Positions 25,028 to 37,600 of a DNA stretch of 64,000 nt are shown piece after piece (positions within the stretch are counted from its first letter, which is position 1; every line of letters starts with the position of its first letter). The stretch is from Synaphobranchus kaupii (taxonomy: Eukaryota > Chordata > Actinopteri > Anguilliformes > Synaphobranchidae). Both the position numbers and the translations under genes were made by a program. A model generated the notes under the pieces. It worked only from the letters and a program-made list of their open reading frames with translations. It did not search any database and was not told the DNA's origin. Location of the stretch: the NCBI GenBank assembly GCA_029718625.1, contig CM056391.1, positions 21,825,305 to 21,889,304 on the forward strand. Reading direction: 5' to 3'.

Positions 25028-27721
25028 CTAATATGTCCTCGTTTAAGAAAGAACAACGGTATGTAGGAAGAAACCTTCAGTGGAATCAGGTGCACAATTT
25101 CAGTTGCACATGCTAAATTGAGTTCCATGTTCTCTGTAGCATAGGAAGATATCAAACCATGGGGAAAAAAACTTTTTATTGTCCTGGTTATCCAATACAA
25201 AATTAAGGAGTTACTTCATTGATTTTGTTTTGTAGGTTTTGATTGCATAACTAATTTCAGGAACAAGTTCAGCTCCACTTGTTTTCATTACAAATATGTC
25301 CTATGTATTAATCTACCAGGGTTTAAAGACACTTAAGTTTGTATTTGTATTTCCTTGCTCGTGCATTTTTATGAACCCTTGCATTCACTTCCAGGAAGCC
25401 ATTTTGTTAATGAAAGACCTGTATGTCCCATGTAAGTGAGGTGGTTGATTTGAAGATAGATTATATTATACAGGTATGAGCAGACTCCAAAACACCAGAG
25501 GTTATTTGGTTACATATCCCTTCCCTATTGCAGTAGCTGCCATTGTTTTGCAACTATTTTTAATCTTTATGCATGAATCTACATGCTTAGGTTTCTGCTC
25601 CATTCCTACAAAATAAACTTGGCAGAAAATATGTGTCTTAAGGCTATCGTATTATTCCAGTGTTATATAGAAGCTAATGCTAAATCATATATCAAAGTTC
25701 TAGTAATTGTCAGTCCAATGTCATGATGTACAGCTTTCTTTAGTTAATGCTCTGTATGAATGAGGTGAGAACATTGTATTCAGTGAAAAAATAAAGTTTA
25801 TTATTATTATGCAGTGCCACAAGGCACAAAAGAATGCTTTCGTGCATTGTGGGAGTGAAGGCATGAAAGTCAGAATGAAATTTCTGTAGTGTGGAGTGTG
25901 TTTGCTTTTTTTATTGAATCTGAAACAACTTAGGTATTGTATTGTCTTTGCCCTTAAACTGGCAAAAAATAGCAATGATTGAATCTGGAATTAATCTGTA
26001 TAAGTTGACATAAAAATGAATATTTTTCAGTTCCTGCCAATCTGACTATATGCAAATAAAGATAACTTTTGTTTGTGTTGTATAACCGAATAATCTATTA
26101 GCACTAATTGAAATGAGTACACTTACATAACACGCTATTTTGAAAAATGCTTGAGATAATAAGCATCCACTTATGGACTTATTTCGGGTTTGCTCACCAA
26201 CAGCAAAGGTGTGCAAACACGGTGAACCTTGAGTCATTGCCATGGTAATTCATCCCACAATGCAGTGCTCTTCATACTCTAGTGTGACCAGTCAGTCCTC
26301 AGAGCTGAATAATGATGAGTTTTCAAAAGCTATATAAATTGTGCTGTAATTTTGGGTTTTTCCACAGCAAGAGTGGCTTCGGGCTGTAAAATTCAAGATT
26401 ATGATGCTGTTGAACAGAATCCTGTAGCACTGTCTTGTACCTCTTCAGTCATTGGCAGCAACTGAGTAAGGACTTGACAAGAGGCTTAACACGGACTGCC
26501 TCTCCTGTTTCTTTGTCTGAAGGACTTCTAGGCTTTGTGGGGATCCTCTGTAGTTAATCAGGAAATCAGGAAAGACTCGGTGCTTATTTGAAAAAGCTCG
26601 TCCTGCTAATATGATCAAGATGTGGACCCTTAGAAGAAACAGCCTCAGCAGCAGGCCAGCTGACCATAAATATTTCAAGGTACAGGTTGTGCTCTGGAAC
26701 TATGACATCTAGCGTTCATACTTGTTTTGTACTCTTGACAACTCACGCAATATATTTAGAACATGTTAATGTACATATGTACACTTTAGCTAGTGTCTGT
26801 ACTGCATGTACTGCCTTGTTTGTGTCCAGATGACTGTTTCTTACTCCTGGTTTCTTGTCTCTCCTGGTGGGATTCTATTCAGTGTAACTGCAGTGAAAGA
26901 CTTGCTGCTAATTGTCTAGTTCTTAATTGACTTGAATGACAGTTTGGTGGTGTTTTGTCAGACATGGTGGGAATCTAAAGGTAAGCCATTTACACTGGAT
27001 ATATCACTTCCATTGGTTCTGAATGAGATTTTATTTTGTGAATATTTTTTGTTATTCATGCACTTGAACATGGAGCACCCAGTTAGATCATCACATGCCA
27101 TGCCCAAGAAAGTCGTATTATTTCCACAGCCGTTGAGTTGTAGAGATTGAAGTTTGTAACATAGACTAGGGATGTCAGGTGCCAAGACTCGCCTGTTTTC
27201 TGTGGCTTGGCAAACTGATCTGTCTTATTGTCTCATCTCACTGCAAGAACCTGCCAACTGTTCCCAATGCCTGATCTATTTCTGTGTACCTGTTCCTTTC
27301 CTTCATGCGTCTCAGTTTCCATCTACACTGCAGGCAACTGAGAACGTTTTTCATGAGGTCTGTTTAGATTGTACGTACTGCCCTTTCTACTGACTCCAGT
27401 CTCCCTTCAAGATGTTTACCGGCACAGCCGGGCAGAAATCTGCAGTAGTTGTTACATGGCAATTTGAACTCAGAACAGAGCATGGATTCACAATTGGCAG
27501 GACTTCCAATGAAGAAGAGGCAGGGGTTACAGTAACGGGTACAGTGAACTGCCTTAAGGGCTAGTGTCACAATGCTGGTGGATCACAGGGAAGTCGCACT
27601 GAATGCTGACTTTCCGGTCATCATTGTTTTGTTGCCGATTATAATCAGCAGTTTTAAAAACACTTGAAATAAAAATGTAATTAAAATTTTCATGGTTACA
27701 TACTTGCGAATCGTGTCTTAA
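25028..27721. other. Intergenic stretch, nothing recognised
   Basis: Only short frames of low complexity or no similarity are present. No repeat family is recognised. Confidence 0.55.
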
Positions 27722-28131
27722 AGGTTGTATCAGCGATTTTGGGTGGAAACATAAATGATCACATTCATCTGATTTTTCCTCACGATCCGCTAGCTGCCCG
27801 CCCCATAAGCAGGCCGTCAAAAAACCGCGTCTCTGTAGGCAGCCTATGCTCCGAGATCGTACACAAAAACAAATGGTACTACCAACCACTCAAAACCAAA
27901 ATAAACAGTATTCCAACCAATCACAATGATCTGCACAAACGCTAATACTCTTATCTCGCTGAAATCTTGACGGATTTACAAACGGTTTGGTTTCTTACAA
28001 ACGTTATTAACGTGGTTATAATTCTGGATGCTTGAACACTATTTTTTAAAACATAACATAATTATTCATAAGTATGTTTGTTTGGGATTTCGCTTCAGAA
28101 GTGACGTCACCCAAAATCGCTGATACAACCT
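27722..28131 (-). mobile_element. 410-bp TTAA-flanked MITE, copy 2 (inverse)
   Basis: This is nearly identical to the reverse complement of 12549-12961, with the same AGGTTGTATCAGCG termini and its own TTAA on both sides (27718-27721, 28132-28135). The two copies differ by only a few bases and small indels. Confidence 0.92.
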
Positions 28132-28237
28132 TTAATTGTGTCGAAACAAATTGTGTGTGAAGTAAGCCTTTGCATGTTCTGTTTCACATTGCAGAATTGA
28201 TTAATTCACTCTTTCTGTCTCTTTTGTTTTGTGTCAG

Positions 28238-28348
28238 CTGTTCTCTTTTGCCGGCGTCTTACGGAGTAAGGTCTGTGACACACATTTGGATTCTGGTTTT
28301 GATGAAGCGGAGGAAGACACTAAGGACACAACAACATCGTGTGTTTCG
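28238..28348 (+). other. Candidate internal exon of unknown gene
   Basis: A pyrimidine-rich tract (CTCTTTCTGTCTCTTTTG) and TGTGTCAG precede 111 bases that are open in one frame (37 codons; LFSFAGVLRSKVCDTHLDSG, then an acidic DEAEEDTKDTT part). The stretch ends at TCG/GTATGTG, an acceptable donor. Length divides by three. I do not recognise the protein. It could be an exon of an unannotated plus-strand transcript, an upstream exon of unc13c, or chance next to a TG microsatellite at about 28375-28399. Confidence 0.22.
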
Positions 28349-29400
28349 GTATGTGTGTATGCGTGCATGAGTCTGTGTGTGTGTGTGTGTGTGTGTGTGG
28401 GGGCGTATGTTATGCAATTATCTGGGTTCCTAGCACCCTCAGTGGGGCAGGGGCAATGGCTGGTCTACTGAATTTACACTTTGCTCTCTTCAACCTAGGA
28501 GGCTTTCGGCTTTTAAGATAAATGGTACCTTGAGTAATAATCTATAACATGTTATTTTAATCTATTGCCTTATCTCAATTGCAAGCTGTCAGGCCTAGGT
28601 CATAAAAAATGCCTCAATCTCAGTACAGCAAAACCTGCATACTGGTTGTATTATCAAACCTGCTCTTTAGTTAATCTATTTGTCCCGTTTGTTTTGTTTG
28701 ATATTTTTAACCGACTATGGATAATACATAAGGGAATAATGAACACCATCCATTTAAGTCCTATTCTAAAGTGAGCTTTAGACATGTTGATCATGCTGCT
28801 GGCAGTGGGGTTCAACCCGAAGCAGAATGTCCCTGACTGAATTGTCAGAACATGATTGAGTGGCAGGCCATTAGCCTTGAGTCTACTGTGGAAAAGTGTC
28901 ACCCCCCAAAAATATAAAACAAACCAGACATTATTAGGTATAACTTAATTAAGTGTTTCCTCTGTTGAGGTGCACCAAGCTCCCCCATGCTCTGGAGAGG
29001 CAAGGTTACAGAAGATTGAATTTCAGTTGGAACTAAGAAACTTTTGTTATAGTTTCCTGTAGCTGTTGCAGTAATAGCCCAACTGAAATAAAGTGTATTA
29101 TCAGCACTAGATTTATTTATGATATAGAGAGCTCTTTCATGTTCCAGTAATTTCAGGACAGAAATTTATGATGCTATCAAATTCAAACTTCTTGCTGCAA
29201 ATTTTGCATTAGTTTGAGTCACAAAGTAATAACTGAGCAAGTACAATGTTTATATTTGTAGCTGTATGAAGTTTACACCTCGGCTGGGCATTGATCTCAG
29301 TTTCCTCTCTCCAGTTGTCAAACTTTGCCTTCAGCTCTCTTTAATTATTCAGTCCATAAAAAATTGGTGTATATTCTGATGCCTCTAAAATAATAGAATG
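28349..29400. other. Intergenic stretch, nothing recognised
   Basis: It holds a short TG microsatellite near 28375-28399 and otherwise AT-rich sequence without supported features. Confidence 0.55.
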
Positions 29401-30159
29401 GACCTCATTTATCATTCATGTGTACGTTCAAATCTCATCGTAAAGTGTGCATAAGCCCATTTTTACACAAATTTCCAGATTTATCAAAATAAACATGGGG
29501 GAATGGTATGTTGAAATGGTATGTTGACAGATCTTCACTTGGTGTACACTTTTCTTCAGCGGTGAGCGAGTGACATTGCATGCAATGAACAGCGAGGGCA
29601 CAATAGTTGTGCAGCCTAAATAATGAAAAAAAAAATTTTTGTTCAGAGCACTGCGGAGTCAACAGGTGAAAAACAAAAATGTGCTCTTTGGAAAACTTAG
29701 TTTTGTGAGCTTAAAAGTCAGCTTTCGCCTTAAATGAGTAGCTGAATGTAAAAAGGGTGAAATAACGTCCAAGTCATTCTATTTGTGAAATTATTAAAAG
29801 CCGGTAATGCATCTGGACAATATTTTAAAATGCACTGCACCTATGCGTTTCAGCCCTAGATGTACAGTACATTGTGTCGCCTAATTGGCAAAAATATCTG
29901 AATAACTTGAAATCAGGAAATAGCTTCTATTTAGGGATGTATTGAAGACAGCCATCTGAAAATAATTATGCATCAGGAAGCACTATTTATACCCCTGGTC
30001 ATCCTCTGCCATATAGCGGCTTGTGAGATACGACCACAACTACTCACGCACCAAAAAAGCACACGCTTATTTTCCTGAACTTCATTCGGAAGCATTTCAA
30101 TTTCACCCTCACAGAAAAATGTATGCTCCTTTTTATGACCATATTCATTAATGTGGCCC
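29401..30159 (-). repeat. Dispersed repeat, copy 2 of an inverted pair
   Basis: This is the reverse complement of much of 6028-6955: GAGGGCACAATAGTTGTGCA at 29594, AACAAAAATGTGCTCT at 29672 and CAATTTCACCCTCACAG at 30098 match it. Ends near ACCTCATTTATCATTCATG and TTCATTAATGTGGCCC resemble each other inversely, as in a TIR transposon. No transposase is present. Confidence 0.6.
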
Positions 30160-32239
30160 AATGTCTTTTGTTAGATAAGATGCAAACTTACATTCACATA
30201 AATAATCTCTCAGTGATTATTTTTGTGTATAGGTATGCTCTTGGTATAGTCTTGAACTGCTGTGGATGTCCTGCTTTGTGACAGGGTTAGATATTTCTTT
30301 GATGGGATGCAGGTGTTGTTGCTGCTTATTGCTGTCTCCTCATGAAGGTCATATTGGATTAGTTTGGTGGGAGTCGGCTCTGCAGCAAATATGACTCACT
30401 GCAGCGTTCACCTTTGACCGGAGATACATTAACACACTTATGTCTGTATTGAGTTCCTATTGATATTCACGGCTGGAATGTGAGGAATTTTCTGGTGGTT
30501 CCTGTTTCTCTCCCTCCCTCCACCACATACTCTGGCTGCTAGTATGGCCTTACTATGTGGCCTTACATAACAGTTAGAAAAATAGGCTACAAAACATCAT
30601 GAACCTTCAGTAATATCACCTTTACTCAGTTTTGGTCGCCATTTTCCAGAAGGAAGAGAACCTCTGTCTTCTCCCTAGAAGTCATATATGAAATATCTGA
30701 GGCAATGTTTCGTTCAGTTGCACATTTTGTGAAGATTTTTTTGTGTTATTTACATGTCCATCTCACCTTTGAATAATATATTTTGAAGAAAAATTGGGTC
30801 ATTTGTTTCTTTCAGATAACTAATGATAACGAATGGTGATTGCAAAATGTATTCTGTGAAAATGAATTTGGTTTTACTTCCGTGGATGACTAACTTTAAT
30901 TAAAATGAAAAGAAGTACCTTTGCCTTCCCAAGATTAATCATAATTTAATTCCATCACCCTTGTCTTTTGTTCTTTATAGAGGCAATAGGGGAAGCAAGT
31001 TGTTTCAAACTTTTTTTGGAAATCATTCAATTGCATAGTTGGAGTCATGCATTAAGTGTTTCTAATTTAAAGACTTGTCGTCTTTAGAGGGTGACTAAGT
31101 AGTGGACAATGACGCTTTAGAAATCTAAATGATGTTACAAAAGAAAATGTAAGCGTTTCACTCTTAGCCAGTTTAAGTAATAATTTAAGAGTTTTATTTG
31201 CAACAGTCTACTGTCGTGGGTCATACATTTTAGCTTTAAGTGCTATTTGACTAAGATGGGTACGTGTGCTCCGATTGGTTAAAAAGTCCCTGCCGCCCCA
31301 CCCACATGCCTAGCACTGCAGCAATTAAGTCAAAACTTACTTTTCTTAACATGCATGCTTTGCTGGGCAAACGAGTGAGCAAATGTTCATTATAATTTAA
31401 TAAATGGCCTCTCTGAAAGGTCACAACAGTTAAAATAGAATTTTCTTGGGGATGAAGCAGGCAGTTGCTTAGCAAACCATTAGAGCTGTTACAAACGGTG
31501 TTCACTCATGCCACCATTTACTGCATCTCTTAGTTTTATCTCAGTATGCATTTGCGCATATTCATCATTGCATTTTTTTCCTCTCTGCTGGAAGGGATTC
31601 ATGGGTCAGGAAAGTCATAACATCCACGACTAAAGTGAAGTATTACATTTTGTCAATAATTTTTTCCACACATCAATACAGGATGAGTTTGCAGCTATAA
31701 ATATAACAAGCGGCGACAGTATGTTAAGTAAAATAAAAATAATTTTTTAATGCAGAGAACATGGAGAGGCAGGACCTGTGAGTTTGTATTGGGATGGCAG
31801 GTATGCCATCCGCCAAGTTACGGCTTGGTGGGGCATGCCCCATACCTATACAGCACCGAGAGTTTGGCACTTTTCAGGGTTTCCTACAGAAGTAACCACA
31901 ATGACCATAGACTCTGAGCCCTTAAAAACATTAACTTCTGTATGTTCTGACTTCATGTAACCACACAGCATTCAGATACAACTTCACACATCCACACAAT
32001 AAAGCCCCAAACTTATTTTGCCGTTTTTCTCCTTCCTCTTCCGCTTCTTCTTCTTCTTTTTCTTCTTCCCATTTTCCTGCCAATCTGCCTGCCTCCGTCG
32101 CGATGTTATCCAATGGGGAGGATTATTATTTGAGGGTATGGTCCGTATACCTGCTCATAAAGCTTATCGTCCAATAAAAAGGCTTCATACTAATGTTTTT
32201 TAATGTTAATATAGCTAATGGCTTCATGCTTTCCAATAA
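30160..32239. other. Intergenic stretch, nothing recognised
   Basis: No supported gene was found. A pyrimidine-rich CTT tract lies at about 32030-32070. Confidence 0.55.
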
Positions 32240-32310
32240 GTTGCTGTGGCTTAGTGGATAAAACTGCAGTCTCTCACACAGTGGATTGTGGGTTCGAGCC
32301 CAGCAGCGCA
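32240..32310 (+). repeat. tRNA-like sequence (pseudo-tRNA or SINE head)
   Basis: The A-box-like TGGCTTAGTGGATA and a good B box GGTTCGAGCCC are spaced as in tRNA genes. However, the acceptor arms do not pair when positions are set by the B box. No SINE body or tail follows that I recognise. It is probably a tRNA pseudogene or decayed SINE head. Confidence 0.5.
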
Positions 32311-32950
32311 TATGTGTATTTTCCACAAAAACAATGTGCAACTGTTAAGTACTTTTCATTTCTTAGACTGTTATTATTTTCACATTGACACATTAACGTA
32401 TTTGTATTGCAAAGGCAAAAGAGGTTTACAATATTAACTGTTCAATGTTTCACTTGTATTTCACTTGTACTTTATCACACCCTCCCCAAACCGGACGCTC
32501 GCTTTTGTCTGGTTTAACGGTCATGATTGACTGACTGTGGAGACCCCTTGCCTCGGCCAACATTTCTTTATTCATTAATTCCTTCACTTCAGCTCTGTTC
32601 GCTTTATCCTTTTCACACATAACACAAGGTCACCATAAAATTAACTACTAGGAAAATTAAGAATTTACGATAATAGCCTACATTAAGAATTGAGGATAGC
32701 CTCTTTTAAGCTGCAAGCCTTTAAGCGATCGGATTTATAAACCGCCAATTCACCAAACATATCTGATTCATGGTTAGTCACTTATAAATAAATAGATAGC
32801 CTCCGAATGTGGCTCTAGTCTACGCTACTCTGCTGATAATGTAGCTTACTGCAAACACTTTTAATTATAATAATAATAATAATAATAAGAATAATCTCTG
32901 GTATGTACTTTCTTAGTAGTATAAAAGTCTTGATATCAAAATGTGGCCAA

Positions 32951-33120
32951 GTTACAACTAACAATATTGCCTATCGTAGCTCACACTAAATAAAAAAGCA
33001 ATGCTATCCAAACTTGCAAAAGTTGCATTAAATAATTTAGGAAAGTTTGGATAGCATTGCTTTGGAATAGAGCTAGTTTATTTAGTGTGAGCTATGATAG
33101 GCAATATTGTTAGTTGTAAC
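32951..33120. repeat. Foldback repeat, arms about 65-80 bp
   Basis: GTTACAACTAACAATATTGC at 32951 reappears inverted at 33101-33120. The arms run inward through CTCACACTAAATAAA and GCAATGCTATCCAAACTT with few mismatches. The right arm has about 13 extra bases (GGAATAGAGCTAG). The loop is about 25 bases. A transcript would form a long hairpin. Confidence 0.88.
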
Positions 33121-34560
33121 AAGACTTTTAAAGGCAGGCCTAGTTTTTGCAAGTTGGAATTAAGAACTTATGGACAGCGCTATGTAGGCTATGCGTGAGT
33201 AACTTGGCTTTTTTTACGTCATAGACGTTTTTACTCTGATTGTAGTTTACAGCACAGCGGAAGTGCTGTGGTCATCACTTGCACACACGCCCACGCAGTG
33301 GAATGGTCTTTATAATGCATTACACTCCAGCAACTGACAGAATAATAAGGAAGAGATATCATAAGAGCATCGGCCCATAGAGTGAGCCACAGTCGTAACA
33401 GAGCAGTGTGGTGTATGGCATTTTCTCCTTGGCGGTGTGCTATTATTGTTCTTCATTTATTTGGCAGATTGTTCCAGGGTGACTCACGAAGTATAAGGAA
33501 ACTTGGTGCTGAATACAAACAGCTCACACACAAGGGCAATACAGCCCCGTAGCTTTCAACTTTTTAAAATCAAATCTGCCTCATTGAAGCTCAAGGTTAA
33601 GGTTCTTGTTTGTTTGGTTCTTGTATTTTTACTTCATGGTGTAAAGGGACAAAGGTCGGGTTTTTATTTGTAAAGAAAAGCTCTGGGATCTTGTCTGTCT
33701 TTAAAGCTGAACTTTCTAACAGTCTCTTGTGAATTTAATGATATTAAACCTACCTACTGAGAACAAATCTCTCTGATTTGATCCATTGATTTTACCTGTA
33801 GTTTTGAAATGCTGGAAACGTGATGCACTCTTTCTTGGAGTAGCTCGGTAAAGACTTCAGTGGAAAAAAGTGGTTATTGTTGATTCAGAGTATGTTTTCA
33901 AGGCTTTGTCATAGTCTGATGGTACGGCCTTATGGTTAGAAATTGCAATAACAAAGAGTTCACTAATGGTGTGAGACAGATCCCTCTCTCAAACTCATCC
34001 ATCTATCGATATTCCTTTTTCACTCCCTCAAACACATTAGAAATCAATTCATTAAAAAGTTTTTCATATGTTTGTGATGGAATTCTGCCCAACCCCAACT
34101 CACTGTTGATTGTCAGTTCCATGCCAAACATCAGATGGATCTATTGAATGTGTTATGTCAAGTTTTAAAGCATAATTTAATGATTTGTTTGCCAGATGCA
34201 TGCTTCTGCCTGTGTTGATCTAGTTTAGCCTTTCAAGGTTGGAAAGAGTGAGGAAAAAAATTGAGTGAGGAGTCATCAACAGAAAATAAACTGCATCCGT
34301 CACAATGAATAAGAGCATAAATCATTTGCATCATTCATGCAGTGTAAACACAGGTATGTTCACTTCACTTGTTTTATTTTTACTGTATTCTGGATGAGTT
34401 TGTTTGGCAAGGCTGATGCTTAAGTTTGGTTTTCTCTTTCGAGAGACAATGAAGGATGCAAAAACTGTAGTCATAGCAGTGAAATCATTGAACAGTTTCT
34501 ACTTGTAGATATGTACATAAATATGCCCAACTGCCCACACAGAGACACACTCACACGTAG
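33121..34560. other. Intergenic stretch, nothing recognised
   Basis: No gene or named repeat was found. Confidence 0.55.
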
Positions 34561-34607
34561 GCACACACACATAGTCACACACACACACACGCGCACACAC
34601 GCACACG

Positions 34608-34669
<62 letters not shown>
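34561..34669. repeat. (CA)n microsatellite
   Basis: This is a CA tract interrupted by CG and TAGT near its left end and pure for about 55 bases on the right. Confidence 0.97.
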
Positions 34670-34671
<2 letters not shown>

Positions 34672-37600
34672 CACATACACCAAGTCGAATCAGTCAACAA
34701 ATGGATGGTGTTTCTGTGCATTATATGGATTTAAGTTTTATTAATTTATCGCTTTTGAACACATATACACACATGAAAAATGCATTCATTGTGACTGTGG
34801 ACATCAAGGATGAAAATAATGTGTAATGTGCATTAGATGTGCATTAGTAATGTGCACCGTTTCCGCTTTGGTACTTTATGATTTTGTATGCATTAGAAAG
34901 TGACATTTATCACTGGATCTAGAAAATGAACAATTGAGCCCTTTTATGAGACGCATATGCTAAAGTAGTTGCCTATTCTCCATTTCTGTTCTGTTACAGG
35001 AATGATATGATTTTTTACAGTTATTAATCTGTCTGAATCTACAAGCTTATTTGTGAGGTGCTCATTATTCTGCAGTTCCTTCTCTCTTGTCATTAGTAAT
35101 GAATGTCTGTAGTAACAAAAATTAATCATCTGATGAGACAGTACATATGTATCATCTCTGCTTACATTTACAGTATGATTTCATACATTTTTGTTATTTT
35201 ATTTCGGTAAACCCTGAACTTAAAGCAGTACGCCGCCATAAATCCCCTGTCAACCGTGGAAACATACATACGATTCGTCTTCTGCGCGGTCCTCCTGGAA
35301 ATATAGCGCAAACGGCGAGGAAAAAGAGACGAGCGATGTCACTTTTTTGGCCGTCTAACAGTCACCAGCATCAATGTTTCCTCTTTATTAGACTCTGCCT
35401 GGTGCGCGCATGCTGCAATAGTCAGTAATAAGGACATAATGAGGGAGAAGAGCTCCGTTCATTACGATAAACCCCAGAAGAGTGAGCCGGAGGTTGACAC
35501 TGCCAATGCCTAGAGGCGATGCCGGGGAAAAGTGTACAGCTGAAAGTAATGCGTTTGTTTGGTTGTTGTAAAGGTTCCCAACGGAGTACCTTTTATAATC
35601 TCAGTAATTGAAAGACCCAGTTAGTTGTGAGTTGTGTGTCTAGTGTTGCCACGAGAGGCAAGCGCAAAACTTCCAACAAACAATACATGTGTCAAGAACA
35701 TTTGGGGAACATTGTGTTTAGATGATTTGGTCGTAATAATGTTATGATGGGAAAATAAATATCCTACATGTGTTGAATGTCCTGAGAACCAAGAATGTTT
35801 GGCTGGGTTGGTACTTCTGCACTTGTGAAAATTATATTTTGGCTTTCATATTCAGTAATCGTTTAGTGTGTCTCATAGATTCTGTATTAAGAGTATTTGA
35901 CAAAGAGTCTAATGACAAAGAGTGACACCCAGGAAATGACAAGCAGATGGAATGTGCGGTGAGGGGGAGGGACACTTATGCGGGCTTCACCGCTGTTTGT
36001 GTCTAGCTGTTCCAGCAAGAGCTTTTGGCTATTGGAGTGTTTTTCTGGCTCTCCCCCAATAGAAGGGAAGAGTAATTGCAGGGCTTGTCATCCTCCCGAA
36101 CGGAGCCCATCTGTCTCACGGACACGGCTGTTGTATTTTGTCTGCTGTTGCCTTTTGTTTCCAAATTTTTTTGTTGTTGCTCTTTTTGCTTACTAATTAA
36201 TACCCTCGCTAATTTCGCCACCCTCTTCATTAACGGAAGAGGGCGGTAAAACGTTATCGCGTCGCCGTGTGTTCGGTGGCGTTGATTGCCATGGAAAGAC
36301 CTCGCGGTGCTGATTTACCGTGTTTATCTCATTAGCTCTTTGCTTGACTTCGTCTCTAAAGTGTCAAGGTTAATTGCGACATTTGTATGATTCATATTAT
36401 GTGCACCAGCCGAATGTGTTGTAAGGTGAATAAGTAGATGGTTTTGCTCAGAAAGTCTCCGCCGCTCAGCGTTCACTGATCAGCACCTACTCACTCTTTC
36501 GCTTGTCATTTTTGATCTCTTTGGCAATTTGCCTGTTTATGTGCATGTTTTAATTGAATTTCAGCCTGCTGAGCACGGGTGTGTGAATGTGTTGAGGGAA
36601 TTACCCTTTAAAACTTGACAAAGACAACAACAATTTCGCAATGCTTATCTTTTACTCATTTGCTTTGAATTCACTTATTAGATTAGTATTGATTTTTATG
36701 GAAAAAAAATCTAGTTGTATTACATTTACATGCATTTCAGCCAACGGTCTGATAATTTACAAGACATTATAGTTGAATATGTGTTGCTTATATAATATGG
36801 ATTAGAGATGCATTTCTCCCTGTAGAAGCACTGCTATGAAAGAAGAGGTTACCTGTTCTCAGCATTACTGTGTGAGATACAATGTACTATAAATAACGCA
36901 TGCCTTGCTGCGTTCCTGCTGTTAGAGTCCACTGCACAGATCCTATTGTCAACTTACTGTCTATGCAATTAGGGAACACACAGTAAAGGTGTAGATAGCT
37001 ATCAGCAATAGTAATTCACCCAGTAATATGCATTGGATAGTGCGTAATTGACTGAGTGCACTGTTTGACAAAGACTGGGTGATTAACTATATCCTGAAAA
37101 TTGTGGTTTGTTTTAGTCAAATTGAATTTAGTCTAATTCAATTTAATATGCTGTGAATAATAGCATCAAATCAACGCTAATTATAGTTAGGGCCATGGCT
37201 TCTTTATTTAACCTGTAGTTCCATTCTTCAATGCCAAGAGGTCAATATAAGACATTCGGAGGGCACTTTTTGAACACATGGAGTATCACGTCAAAATCAA
37301 CACGTGCCTTAATGTCAACTAATCATGTAATTACCAGTAGTCCTAGCTGAGAACAACCAGTGTGGGTCTGAGATACGTGATTCACTCTATGAACTGATCA
37401 TGGTCATCAATAAAGATCTTGATTAGGTAACTCAGTGGTTTTTATTGCTGTGTTAGAACATAAACGTGCACCCACACCAACCAACAAACCATTTCAAAGT
37501 TTGAACAGTCCCTGCACTCCCATACTCTTCAGTTGACCCTTTGATTATATACTTGGGTTTCATTCCTTTGACTGTTCGTTTCTGATTACTGCAAGCCTGT

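Noticed and set aside
6028..30159. One large 24-kb palindrome linking the two inverted pairs (6.0/29.4 kb and 12.5/27.7 kb)
   Set aside because: The sequences between and beside the paired elements do not match, and each MITE has its own TTAA sites, so the nesting is coincidental.
32240..32310. Functional tRNA gene
   Set aside because: The B box is good, but the acceptor stem does not pair and no proper cloverleaf forms.
34471..34744. Cys-Val and Thr-His rich frames
   Set aside because: They are translations of CA/TG microsatellites. The same holds near 2800, 18200, 45300 and 49080.
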